Source: an uncultured Janibacter sp.
Lineage (GTDB): Bacteria; Actinomycetota; Actinomycetes; Actinomycetales; Dermatophilaceae
Direction of reading: 5' to 3'
Length of the DNA stretch: 23,737 nucleotides
Assembly (NCBI GenBank): GCA_946222495.1
Contig: CAMICF010000016.1
Location: 1 to 23,737 of the forward strand
A program made the position numbers and the translations under genes. The notes beneath the pieces are model-generated. The model did not search any database, had not been told where the DNA came from, and worked only from the letters and a program-made list of their open reading frames with translations. The number at the start of each line of letters is the position of its first letter. The stretch's first letter is position 1. This document shows positions 8,831-16,092 of this stretch, in pieces.

Positions 8831-9398
8831 CGTGGAGCTGCCCGACCTCGACGACGCCTGGCTCGTCGTCATCGACCCCCAGCGGATCTTCGCCGATCCC
8901 TCCTCCGAGTGGGGCTCGCCGATGTTCGACGCCGCGCTCCCCCAGATGAAGGCTCTCCGGTCCGGCTTCGGCGCCGACCGGACGGTCCTCACCCGGTGGG
9001 TCCCCGGCAGTGACCGCAGCGGCTCCTGGGCCGCCTACTTCGAGCGGTGGCCCTTCGCGGACCGCCCCACGACGGACCCGGTCTTCGACCTCGTCGGTCC
9101 CGCCGCGGGCTGGAGCAGCCGAGGCACGCTCGACCTCACGACCTTCGGCAAGTGGGGCGAGTCGCTCACCCGGATCACCGGTGAGCACCCCACCCTCGTC
9201 CTCGCCGGCGTCTCCACCGACTGCTGCGTCATCTCCACGGCCCTGCCCGCGGCGGATGCCGGCGCCACGGTGCTCGTGGCGGCCGACGCCTGTGCCGGAG
9301 CGAGCGAGGAGGACCACGCTGCGGCCCTCCGGGTCATGGGGCTCTACGACCCGCAGATCGTCGTCACGAGCTCGGCCGAGGTGCTCGCCGCGCGCTGA
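8823..9398 (+). CDS. Isochorismatase-like cysteine hydrolase
   Basis: A 191-residue protein of the isochorismatase-like hydrolase fold. The catalytic triad is visible: Asp18 in VVIDPQRIF, Lys110 in TFGKWGES and Cys135 in GVSTDCCVIST, the last two in the classic GVxTDxCV context. Family members cleave C-N or vinyl-ether bonds (nicotinamide, N-carbamoyl compounds, isochorismate); sequence alone does not tell which. The start GTG 8823 overlaps the NCS1 permease by 8 bp and has a strong AGGAGG site 9 nt upstream. Coupling to a nucleobase-type permease suggests action on an imported amide or carbamoyl compound, for example from pyrimidine or purine breakdown, but this is inference. The stop lies 1 bp from the convergent VOC gene's stop. 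Confidence 0.9.
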   Translation: MADVELPDLDDAWLVVIDPQRIFADPSSEWGSPMFDAALPQMKALRSGFGADRTVLTRWVPGSDRSGSWAAYFERWPFADRPTTDPVFDLVGPAAGWSSRGTLDLTTFGKWGESLTRITGEHPTLVLAGVSTDCCVISTALPAADAGATVLVAADACAGASEEDHAAALRVMGLYDPQIVVTSSAEVLAAR

Positions 9399-9399
9399 G

Positions 9400-9822
9400 T
9401 CACTCGGCCGGCAGCGCGCTCCCGAGGATGTTGACCATCCACGGCGTGCCGTAGCGGTCCGTGAGCGTGCCGAACTCGTCGCCCCACATCTGCCGCTCGA
9501 GCGGCACGAGGATCTCGCCGCCCTCGGCGAGCCCGGCCCAGTACCCGCGCAGCCGGTCGACCTCGTCGCCGCTGATGCTGATGGTCATGCCGGCGCCCGT
9601 CGGGGCGGGCATCCCGGGCGGGATGTCGCTCGCGAAGATCGTGTAGCCCGCCTCGGTCTGAAGGCTCGAGTGCATGATCTGGTCCGCGATGTCCCCGGCG
9701 TCGGGCATGCTCTCGCCGAAGGTGTTGACCTCCAGCTCACCGCCGAGGACCGACCGGTAGAACTCCATCGCCCCGCGGCAGGTGCCGTCGAAGCTGAGAT
9801 AGGGGTTGAGCAGCGAGGCCAT
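9400..9822 (-). CDS. VOC-superfamily protein, PhnB-like
   Basis: A 140-residue protein of the vicinal oxygen chelate fold, PhnB/glyoxalase-like subgroup. It begins with the typical LNPYLSFDGTCRGAMEFY and VLGGELEVNTFGE, and ends with WGDEFGTLTDRYGTPWMVN. Proteins of this subgroup are common in actinobacteria and mostly uncharacterised; many lack the full metal-ligand set of true glyoxalases, so no reaction can be assigned. ATG 9822 is supported by AGGAG at 9831-9835, 8 nt upstream. A TAGCGT hexamer on the leftward strand (9878 to 9873) could be its -10, giving a leader of about 44 nt. Convergent with the cysteine hydrolase, with one base between the stop codons. Confidence 0.9.
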   Translation of the reverse strand: MASLLNPYLSFDGTCRGAMEFYRSVLGGELEVNTFGESMPDAGDIADQIMHSSLQTEAGYTIFASDIPPGMPAPTGAGMTISISGDEVDRLRGYWAGLAEGGEILVPLERQMWGDEFGTLTDRYGTPWMVNILGSALPAE

Positions 9823-9872
9823 GGGAACCACTCCTGTGTGGATGCGTAGCGGACGAGCTGCCCGCGGCTCCG

Positions 9873-9878
9873 ACGCTA
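9873..9878 (-). promoter_or_regulatory. Possible -10 box (TAGCGT) for VOC gene
   Basis: TAGCGT fits TANNNT and lies in the 86 bp spacer between the lysG stop and the VOC start. It would place transcription start near 9866, upstream of the AGGAG ribosome-binding site. No clear -35 is seen. The spacer contains nothing else I recognise. Confidence 0.3.
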
Positions 9879-9908
9879 GACCCACCCACCGACAGGCGGT
9901 AGTGGCTT

Positions 9909-10787
9909 TCAGGACCGACGCACGGGGCGCAGCCGCCGGGCGGCCTCGTGCACGGCCGCGGTGAGCCGGGCGATGCGCGGCGTCTGCAGCGTCCACACCT
10001 GCCAGTGCAGCGGGACGTCCCGGTGGGCCCGGGACCGTAGGAGGACCAGCCGACCGGTGTCGAGGTCGTCCCCGACCTGGGCCTCCGGGATCATCGCCCA
10101 GCCGAGCCCGGCGCGCACGCCCGCGACGAAGCCCTCGGACGAGGGCACCTGCGAGGTCGGCGGGGTCGAGGTCACCCCGAGGTCGCGCAGGACGCTCCCC
10201 TGGAGGTCGTCCTTGGCGTTGAACCGCAGCACCGGCATCGCGGCCCAGTCATGGCCCCGCCCGCGAGCGAACCGCTCGGCGAGTGCCGGGGACGCCACCG
10301 GGAGGTAACGCATGGCGCCGAGTGCCTCGGTGCGGCACCCGGCCACGGGGACGGGGTCGGCGGTGACGGCACCGACGACCCCGCCCCGACGCAGGTGGTC
10401 CGCGCTGTACTCCTCGTCCTCCACCTCGAGCTGGATGCGGGTGTCCTCCCATCCCGCGGCGGTACCGAGGACGGGCTCGAACCACGTCGCGAGCGAGTCC
10501 GCGTTGACGGCGACGGGCAGGTCGACGGTGGCGCTCCCTTCGCCGATCTCCCGCCGGACGTCCTCCTCGAGGACGACCATCTGACGGGCGGCCCGGACGA
10601 GCCGCTCCCCCGCGTCGGTCGCGCGGCAGGGGCTCGTCCGCTCGACGAGGACGCGGCCGGTGTCCCGCTCCAGCCCCTTGATCCGCTGGCTCACCGCGGA
10701 CGGGGTGACGTGCAGGGACCGGGCGGCGGCGTCGAAGGTGCCGTAGTCCACGACCGCGAGCAGGGCTCGGAGCTGATCCAGGTGCAT
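9909..10787 (-). CDS. lysG: LysR-type regulator of lysine/arginine export, LysG/ArgP family
   Basis: A 292-residue LysR-type regulator. The N-terminal winged helix (1-60) reads LDQLRALLAVVDYGTFDAAA with the recognition helix HVTPSAVSQRIKGLE, followed by RVLVERTSPCRATDAGE, the characteristic ArgP/LysG continuation. The C-terminal periplasmic-binding-like domain (about 90-292) would sense basic amino acids. Divergent orientation to lysE 69 bp away is the classic arrangement in which LysG, with lysine or arginine bound, activates the exporter gene. ATG 10787 directly follows a TAGCAT -10 with 6 nt between, so its mRNA is probably leaderless. The dyad at 10799-10818 overlaps that promoter and predicts autorepression. 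Assignment of family is firm; the exact effector is inferred from the partner gene. Confidence 0.92.
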   Translation of the reverse strand: MHLDQLRALLAVVDYGTFDAAARSLHVTPSAVSQRIKGLERDTGRVLVERTSPCRATDAGERLVRAARQMVVLEEDVRREIGEGSATVDLPVAVNADSLATWFEPVLGTAAGWEDTRIQLEVEDEEYSADHLRRGGVVGAVTADPVPVAGCRTEALGAMRYLPVASPALAERFARGRGHDWAAMPVLRFNAKDDLQGSVLRDLGVTSTPPTSQVPSSEGFVAGVRAGLGWAMIPEAQVGDDLDTGRLVLLRSRAHRDVPLHWQVWTLQTPRIARLTAAVHEAARRLRPVRRS

Positions 10788-10793
10788 GAAGCC

Positions 10794-10799
10794 ATGCTA
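10794..10799 (-). promoter_or_regulatory. Putative -10 box (TAGCAT) of lysG
   Basis: Leftward TAGCAT (10799 to 10794) fits TANNNT and is separated by 6 nt from ATG 10787, placing transcription start at the start codon itself. No Shine-Dalgarno sequence is present between them. Confidence 0.5.
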
Positions 10800-10818
10800 A
10801 TGATCGTGAAGAATCATT
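10799..10818. promoter_or_regulatory. Putative LysG operator, 6+6 bp dyad
   Basis: AATGAT (10799-10804) and ATCATT (10813-10818) are perfect inverted arms with an 8 bp spacer, AT-rich in an otherwise GC-rich window. Relative to the inferred lysE start (10857) the dyad spans -58 to -39, where LysR-type activators bind. Relative to the inferred lysG start (10787) it covers -12 to -31 and should block its own promoter when occupied. The role is inferred from position and symmetry. Confidence 0.6.
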
Positions 10819-10844
10819 CGCTGGGCTGATGTCTGTCGTCGTCC

Positions 10845-10850
10845 TACCGT
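10845..10850 (+). promoter_or_regulatory. Putative -10 box (TACCGT) of lysE
   Basis: TACCGT fits TANNNT and ends 6 nt before GTG 10857, so the lysE transcript is probably leaderless. The -35 region is weak (around 10822-10827), consistent with a promoter that needs activation by LysG. Confidence 0.5.
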
Positions 10851-10856
10851 GGAGCC

Positions 10857-11462
10857 GTGCCCACCACCGTGCTCTCGACCGCCCTCGCCGGGGTCCTCAC
10901 CGGTCTCACCCTGATCGTCGCGATCGGTGCGCAGAACGCCTTCGTCCTGCGGCAGGGCATCCGCCGCGAGCACCTGCTGCCCGTCGTGCTCATCTGCATC
11001 GCCGTGGACGCGCTGCTCATCGGGCTGGGCACGGCCGGCGTCGGCGCCCTCGTGGGTGCGCACCCCGACCTCGTCCGGGTCGTCACGTGGGCCGGCGCGG
11101 CCTACCTCCTCGGCTACGGGGTCCTCGCCCTGCGGCGGGCCAGCCGCCCCGAGGGCCTCGAGGCGACGACCGGGGCGTCGCGGGGCTCGGTGGTGCTCAC
11201 CACGCTCGCCATCACCTTCCTCAACCCGCACGTGTACCTCGACACCGTGCTCATGCTCGGCTCGATCGCCAACGGCTTCGGCGAGGAGCGGTGGACCTTC
11301 GCCGCCGGGGCGATGGTCGGCAGCGTCGTCTGGTTCACCGCTCTCGGCCTCGGCGCCCGCGCCCTCGCCGCTCCCCTGTCGCGGCCGGCGACATGGCGCG
11401 CCCTCGACGGGATCATCGGGGTGACGATGATCGGGCTGGCCGTGCGGCTCGTGACCCTGTGA
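10857..11462 (+). CDS. lysE: Basic amino acid exporter, LysE/ArgO family
   Basis: A 201-residue membrane protein with five to six hydrophobic segments. The N-terminal IVAIGAQNAFVLRQGIRREH is the diagnostic LysE/ArgO signature, followed by VDALLIGLGTAGVGA and the ITFLNPHVYLDTV motif shared by the exporter family. It is expected to expel lysine and/or arginine across the cytoplasmic membrane when they accumulate, driven by the membrane potential. The GTG start lies 6 nt after a TACCGT -10, consistent with leaderless translation; no ATG occurs nearby in frame. The divergent LysR-type regulator and the dyad between them predict induction by its substrate. The stop is one base from the convergent hflX stop. 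Confidence 0.94.
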   Translation: MPTTVLSTALAGVLTGLTLIVAIGAQNAFVLRQGIRREHLLPVVLICIAVDALLIGLGTAGVGALVGAHPDLVRVVTWAGAAYLLGYGVLALRRASRPEGLEATTGASRGSVVLTTLAITFLNPHVYLDTVLMLGSIANGFGEERWTFAAGAMVGSVVWFTALGLGARALAAPLSRPATWRALDGIIGVTMIGLAVRLVTL

Positions 11463-11463
11463 G

Positions 11464-12978
11464 TCAGGCCGGCGTCGTGACGAAGGGAGCGAGCTCGGCC
11501 GCGAGGTCGCCGTGGACCTTGGCGACGAGCTGGGTGCCTTCGGCGACGTGGTCCTCGGAGAGGATCTCCGCCTCGTCGTGGAGCCGGCTGACGAGGTCGC
11601 CCCTGGAGTAGGGCACGAGGACCTCGACGTCGATGTCCGGCTTGGGCAGCTCCTCGCTGATGAGCGCGAGCAGCTCCGGCACGCCCTGGCCGGTGCGGGC
11701 GGAGACGGCGATGGAGTACTTCTCGTGCCGCAGGATCCGGTCGACGACCTCGGGGTCGGCGGCATCGGCCTTGTTGATGACGATGACCTCCTTGACGTCG
11801 GTCGCGTCCACGTCGGCGAGCACGGACCGCACCGCGGAGATCTGCCCCTCGGGGTCGGGGTGCGAGCCGTCGACGACGTGCAGCAGGAGGTCCGCGTCGG
11901 AGACCTCCTCGAGCGTCGAGCGGAAGGCCTCGACGAGCTGGGTCGGCAGGGCCCGGACGAAGCCCACGGTGTCGGCCAGCGTGTACTCGCGCCCGTCCTG
12001 CGTCTCGGCGCGACGCACGGTCGTGTCGAGGGTCGCGAAGAGCTGGTTGTCGACGAGCACGCCGGCGTGGGTGAGCCGGTTGAGGAGCGTCGACTTGCCG
12101 GCGTTGGTGTACCCGGCGATGGCGACCGACGGCACGCCGCCCTCGACACGGCTGGAGCGGCTCGTGTCGCGGTGAGTCTTCATGCCGGCGATGTCGCGCT
12201 TGAGCTTGGCGATGCGGGTGTTGATCCGGCGCCGGTCGAGCTCGATCTTCGTCTCACCGGGACCACGGGAGCCCATGCCCTGACCGCCGGCGGCCTGACC
12301 ACCGGCCTGCCGGGACATCGAGTCACCCCATCCGCGCAGGCGCGGCAGGAGGTACTGGAGCTGGGCGAGCTCGACCTGGGCGCGACCCTCGCGGGACTTC
12401 GCGTGCTGGGCGAAGATGTCGAGGATCAGCGCGGTGCGGTCGATGACCTTGACCTTGACGACGTCCTCGAGGGCACGCCGCTGGCTGGGGCTGAGCTCGG
12501 AGTCGCACACGACGGTGTCCGCGCCCTCGGCCATGACGATCTCGTGCAGCTCGGCGGCCTTGCCGGAGCCGAGGTAGGTCCCGGGGTCCGGGTGCTGGCG
12601 CCGCTGGAGGACGCCCTCGAGCACCTCCGAACCGGCCGTCTCGGCCAGTGCGGCGAGCTCGCGGAGGGAGTTCTCCGCGTCGGCGACGGTCCCGTCCGTC
12701 CAGACCGCGGCGAGCACGACGCGCTCAAGGCGCAGCTGGCGGTACTCGACCTCGGTGATGTCCTCGAGCTCGGTCGACAGTCCCTGGACACGGCGAAGGG
12801 CGGTCCGCTCCTCCCGGTCGAGCTGGTCGCCGTCGAGGTCGTCGACGAAGCCGCTCGAGCCTGGGTCGGCCAGCGCCTGGGCGCGGCGGGAGAGCACCCG
12901 GTCGATGACGGGGTCCCGGGTGGCCTCGTCGTCGGTGGGCTCGCGGTCGGTGCTGTCGTTGCGCAGTGGTTCTGTCAT
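11464..12978 (-). CDS. hflX: Ribosome-associated GTPase HflX
   Basis: A 504-residue HflX GTPase. The N-terminal HflX domain (about 85-280) includes DPGTYLGSGKAAEL (131-144), CDSELSPSQRR, RTALILDIFAQHAKSREG and the SRGPGETKIELDRRRI linker (237-252). The G domain shows G1 GYTNAGKST (289-297), G3 DTVGF (336-340), G4 NKAD (402-405) and G5 around VSART. A C-terminal domain of about 50 residues follows. HflX binds the 50S subunit and splits stalled or hibernating 70S ribosomes under heat or antibiotic stress. The first 80 residues form an acidic extension common in actinobacterial homologues. ATG 12978 has a close GAGGAG site (12982-12987). The gene stands alone, divergent from an amino acid permease and convergent with lysE. 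Confidence 0.96.
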   Translation of the reverse strand: MTEPLRNDSTDREPTDDEATRDPVIDRVLSRRAQALADPGSSGFVDDLDGDQLDREERTALRRVQGLSTELEDITEVEYRQLRLERVVLAAVWTDGTVADAENSLRELAALAETAGSEVLEGVLQRRQHPDPGTYLGSGKAAELHEIVMAEGADTVVCDSELSPSQRRALEDVVKVKVIDRTALILDIFAQHAKSREGRAQVELAQLQYLLPRLRGWGDSMSRQAGGQAAGGQGMGSRGPGETKIELDRRRINTRIAKLKRDIAGMKTHRDTSRSSRVEGGVPSVAIAGYTNAGKSTLLNRLTHAGVLVDNQLFATLDTTVRRAETQDGREYTLADTVGFVRALPTQLVEAFRSTLEEVSDADLLLHVVDGSHPDPEGQISAVRSVLADVDATDVKEVIVINKADAADPEVVDRILRHEKYSIAVSARTGQGVPELLALISEELPKPDIDVEVLVPYSRGDLVSRLHDEAEILSEDHVAEGTQLVAKVHGDLAAELAPFVTTPA

Positions 12979-13057
12979 GTTCTCCTCAGGATCTCATCAG
13001 GGAACACCGCGGGGCCAGCCATTAGTCCCGACGGCAGCGCCGCGGGCCCGCACCGCG

Positions 13058-13063
13058 TATCCT
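13058..13063 (+). promoter_or_regulatory. Putative -10 box (TATCCT) of amino acid permease
   Basis: TATCCT ends 8 nt before GTG 13072 with no ribosome-binding site between, so the transcript is probably leaderless. It is the same hexamer as at 4094-4099 before another amino acid transporter gene, which may reflect shared sigma-factor use or chance. Confidence 0.5.
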
Positions 13064-13071
13064 CGGCGCTC

Positions 13072-14535
13072 GTGTCCTCCCCCATCCCGGCCACCGCGGC
13101 CGACACTGCGAACACCGCCCACCTCGAGCGCGGCCTCAACCCCCGGCACGTGCAGTTCATCGCCCTCGGCACGGCCATCGGCACCGGCCTGTTCTTCGGA
13201 TCCTCGGAGACCATCCAGGCCGCGGGCCCGGCGGTGCTGCTCGCCTACGTCGTGGCCGGTGCCATGGTCTTCATCGTCATGCGCGCCCTGGGCGAGATGG
13301 CGGTGCGGCACCCCGTCGCCGGGTCCTTCGCCCAGTACTCGGGGTCCTTCCTCGGGCCCTTCGCGGGGTACCTCGCGGGTTGGGTCTTCTGGCTGGAGCT
13401 GTCCGTCGTCGCCATCGCCGACATGACGGCCGTCGCCATGTACATGCGGCTGTGGTTCCCCGGCGTGCCCGGTTGGGTGTGGATGGTGGCCGCGATCGCC
13501 TTCATCGGCGGCCTCAACCTCATGGCGGTCAAGGTCTTCGGCGAGATGGAGTTCTGGTTCACGCTCATCAAGATCACCGCGATCATCGCCCTCGTCGTCG
13601 GTGGCCTCGTGCTGATCTTCTGGGGCCGTGAGGTCGGCGGCACGACCCCGGACTTCGCCCACCTCTGGAGCCACGACGGGTTCGCCCCCTTCGGCCTCTG
13701 GGGCGTCATCATGAGCCTGAGCGTCGTCGTCTTCTCCTTCGGCGGCATCGAGACCCTCGGCATGACCGCCGGCGAGGCGGACGACCCCGACCGGTCCCTC
13801 GCCAAGGCCGTCAACACGGTGCCCTTCCGCATCCTGCTCTTCTACGTGGCCGCCCTCGCGGTGATCATGTCGATCATCCCGTGGACCGAGGTCACCGGTG
13901 AGACCTCGCCCTTCGTCGAGGTCTTCTCCGCCCTCCAGATCCCGGCCGCGCAGCACGTGATGAACTTCGTCGTCCTCACCGCGGCGCTGTCCGCGATGAA
14001 CGCGATCTTCTACGCGTGCTCGCGGACGATGTACGGGCTGGCCGAGCAGGGCCACGCGCCGCGCGCCTTCCTCCGGCTCTCCCGCCGTGGGCACATCCCG
14101 ATCATCCCGGTGCTGTGCATGTTCCTCACCGGGGCCGTCGGCATCGTCCTCTACCTCACCATCGAGGACCGGCTCTTCTTCTTCGTCGCCGCGATCGCCT
14201 CCTTCGCGACGGTCTTCACCTGGCTGATGATCCTCCTGGCCCACTGGCGGATGCGTGCGCTGATGGCCCGCGAGGGCGCGCCGGACACCGTCTACCGGAT
14301 GCCCCTCTTCCCCGTGCTCAACATCATCGCCATCGCCTTCATGGTCGGCGTCATCGTCCTGCTCGCGACCACCGACGCCGGACGCGACGCCTTCCTCGTC
14401 GGTGCGGGCGCCCTCGTCGTCCTCACGGTCGGCTACTTCGCCCTCGTCCGGGGCGAGGGCCGTCGGCCGATCGAGCTCGCGACGAGAGGGACGGACGAGC
14501 TCGGTCAGCGCTCGGGCGGCAGCTCGCGCGTGTAG
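13072..14535 (+). CDS. Amino acid permease, APC superfamily (AAT-type)
   Basis: A 487-residue membrane protein with about 12 helices. The opening LNPRHVQFIALGTAIGTGLF (about 23-42) with SETIQAAGPAVLLAYVVAG and MRALGEMAVRHPVAGSFAQY is the signature of the bacterial amino acid transporter family (ProY, AnsP, GabP, aromatic and related permeases). It should import an amino acid by proton symport; which one cannot be read from sequence. The FGGIETLGMTAGEADDP segment in helix 6 is typical. GTG 13072 is chosen because it places the usual short hydrophilic tail before LERGLNPRH and lies 8 nt after a TATCCT -10 box; the frame is open further upstream but only as antisense of hflX. The last 10 codons overlap the convergent phoD gene by 31 bp. 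Confidence 0.92.
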   Translation: MSSPIPATAADTANTAHLERGLNPRHVQFIALGTAIGTGLFFGSSETIQAAGPAVLLAYVVAGAMVFIVMRALGEMAVRHPVAGSFAQYSGSFLGPFAGYLAGWVFWLELSVVAIADMTAVAMYMRLWFPGVPGWVWMVAAIAFIGGLNLMAVKVFGEMEFWFTLIKITAIIALVVGGLVLIFWGREVGGTTPDFAHLWSHDGFAPFGLWGVIMSLSVVVFSFGGIETLGMTAGEADDPDRSLAKAVNTVPFRILLFYVAALAVIMSIIPWTEVTGETSPFVEVFSALQIPAAQHVMNFVVLTAALSAMNAIFYACSRTMYGLAEQGHAPRAFLRLSRRGHIPIIPVLCMFLTGAVGIVLYLTIEDRLFFFVAAIASFATVFTWLMILLAHWRMRALMAREGAPDTVYRMPLFPVLNIIAIAFMVGVIVLLATTDAGRDAFLVGAGALVVLTVGYFALVRGEGRRPIELATRGTDELGQRSGGSSRV

Positions 14536-16031
14536 AGCACGGCCCCCTTCGCATCCCGGAGGGTGACCGTGAGCATCCCGTCCGCGGCGACGTCCGCGTG
14601 CCCGAAGAACTGGTTGCCGCCCCGCGGGGACTGGTTCGGGTAGTCGGCCGTCTTGACGAAGTCGACCCGCGGACCGAAAGTGCCATCCATCTCGTTCGGC
14701 CCGAAGGTGCCGGCATTGATCGGCCCGGCGACGAACTCCCAGAAGGGGCGGAAGTCGGTGAACCGCGCCCGCTCGGGGCTGTAGTGGTGGGCGGCGCAGT
14801 AGTGGACGTCAGCGGTGATCCAGACGACGCCCGGCACGTCCTTGATCTCGCGGAGGAGCCAGGCGAGCTCGATCTCCTTGCCGAGGGGTGCGCCGTCGTC
14901 GGCGTTGGCCAGCGACTCCTGCGCGTCGCCGTCCGGGACGACGATGCCCAGCGGCAGGTCCGCGGAGATGACCTTCCACGTGGCCCTGGACCGCTTGAGC
15001 TCCCGCGCGAGCCAGCGGACCTGCTCGTCACCGATGAGGGAGGTGCGCTCCTGCTCGAGACCCGGTGTGTTGGGGTCCTTGAAGGTGCGCATGTCGAGGC
15101 AGAAGACGTCGAGGTGCGCGCCCCGCTCGACCTTGCGGTAGATGCGGCCCGGTGTCCGCCCGTGGCCGTCGCTGATCGGCTGCCACTCCCACCAGGCCTG
15201 CTTCGCGTACCGGGCGAGGACGTCGACGCGGCGCTCCCGGTCGTAGTGCTCGTCCTCGAGGATCTCTCCGGGGTACCAGTTGTTCGTCGTCTCGTGGTCG
15301 TCCCACTGGGAGAGGACCGGCACCTCGGCGTACATCGCCGTGAGGTGGTCGTCGAGATGGTTGTACCGGTGCCGGCCGCGGAACTCCGCGAGGCTCTGGG
15401 CACGCTCGGCCACCTCGGGGATGACGAGGTTGCGCCACACCTGGCCGTCCTCCTCGGTCACGCTGGCCTCGATCGGGCCGTCGGCATAGATCGTGTCACC
15501 GCAGTGGACGAAGAAGTCGGGCCTCGTGCCGTGCATGGCGCGATAGCCGAGGTATCCCCCGATGTCCGGGTTGATCCCCCAGCCCTGACCGGCCGTGTCG
15601 CCGGTCCACACGAAGGACTGTGCGGCGGCCCTCCCCCGCGGTGCGGTCGTGAAGGAGAGGTCGCGGGTCTCCCCCCTGCGTCCGTGCTCGTCCTCGAAGG
15701 CGACCTCGATGTCGTGACGTCGCCCGGGAGGGAGGTGCCCCAGATCGATCTTGCCCGTGTGGTCGCTGGCGCCCGTCACCCACGGGCCACGGAGCGTGCG
15801 GCGGGATCGCCCCGGGCCGCGGAGAGTGGCCACCAGGCGGGAAGGGCGGTCCGCCCGGGCCCAGATCACCCCGCCCGAGCTCGTGACGTCCCCGCTGGCG
15901 ACACCCGAGGGCATCATCGGTCGCCCTCCGTGCACCTGGTGCGGCGCTCCCTTCGCCGCGGTGGGCAGGACGAGGGCGCCGGCTCCGGCGACGGACGCGG
16001 ACAGGGCTGTTCTGCGGGTGATGTCGGCCAT
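14505..16031 (-). CDS. phoD: Tat-exported PhoD-like phosphatase/phosphodiesterase
   Basis: A 508-residue PhoD-family enzyme. The N-terminus MADITRRTALSASVAGAGAL is a twin-arginine signal (RR at 6-7), so the folded, metal-loaded protein is exported. The PhoD N-domain begins at SGVASGDVTSSGGVIWARA (42-60). Metal-site motifs follow: WTGDTAG (142-148), FFVHCGDTIYAD (173-184), QWDDHETTNNW (242-252) and ITADVHYCAAHHY (405-417). The family uses calcium and iron to release phosphate from mono- and diesters, and the Bacillus subtilis enzyme attacks wall teichoic acid. Leftward transcription from glpD could continue into it across 61 bp, or a CACCGT element 6 nt before ATG 16031 (16043 to 16038) could start its own leaderless mRNA. 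Its end overlaps the APC permease by 31 bp. Confidence 0.94.
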   Translation of the reverse strand: MADITRRTALSASVAGAGALVLPTAAKGAPHQVHGGRPMMPSGVASGDVTSSGGVIWARADRPSRLVATLRGPGRSRRTLRGPWVTGASDHTGKIDLGHLPPGRRHDIEVAFEDEHGRRGETRDLSFTTAPRGRAAAQSFVWTGDTAGQGWGINPDIGGYLGYRAMHGTRPDFFVHCGDTIYADGPIEASVTEEDGQVWRNLVIPEVAERAQSLAEFRGRHRYNHLDDHLTAMYAEVPVLSQWDDHETTNNWYPGEILEDEHYDRERRVDVLARYAKQAWWEWQPISDGHGRTPGRIYRKVERGAHLDVFCLDMRTFKDPNTPGLEQERTSLIGDEQVRWLARELKRSRATWKVISADLPLGIVVPDGDAQESLANADDGAPLGKEIELAWLLREIKDVPGVVWITADVHYCAAHHYSPERARFTDFRPFWEFVAGPINAGTFGPNEMDGTFGPRVDFVKTADYPNQSPRGGNQFFGHADVAADGMLTVTLRDAKGAVLYTRELPPER

Positions 16032-16092
16032 GGGCCGACGGTGCCAGCGCCAGATGGCGCCGGGGTGTCGGCCATGTGGCCGGCGGGTGGGT

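Noticed and set aside
6641..8992. HD gene frame extending leftward from far inside the NCS1 permease gene, suggesting a 780-residue protein
   Set aside because: The upstream part is antisense to a clear 12-helix permease and has shadow-type composition. The true HD domain starts near GTG 7303.
11512..13071. Amino acid permease frame open about 520 codons upstream of the GTG start
   Set aside because: This stretch is antisense to hflX, whose GTPase motifs are complete. The permease family starts with a short tail before LERGLNPRH, matching GTG 13072.
14505..14535. Overlap of the APC permease and phoD ends as a possible frameshift or read-through
   Set aside because: Both proteins end at normal lengths with plausible tails. 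Overlapping convergent ends recur at three junctions here, so no error needs to be assumed.
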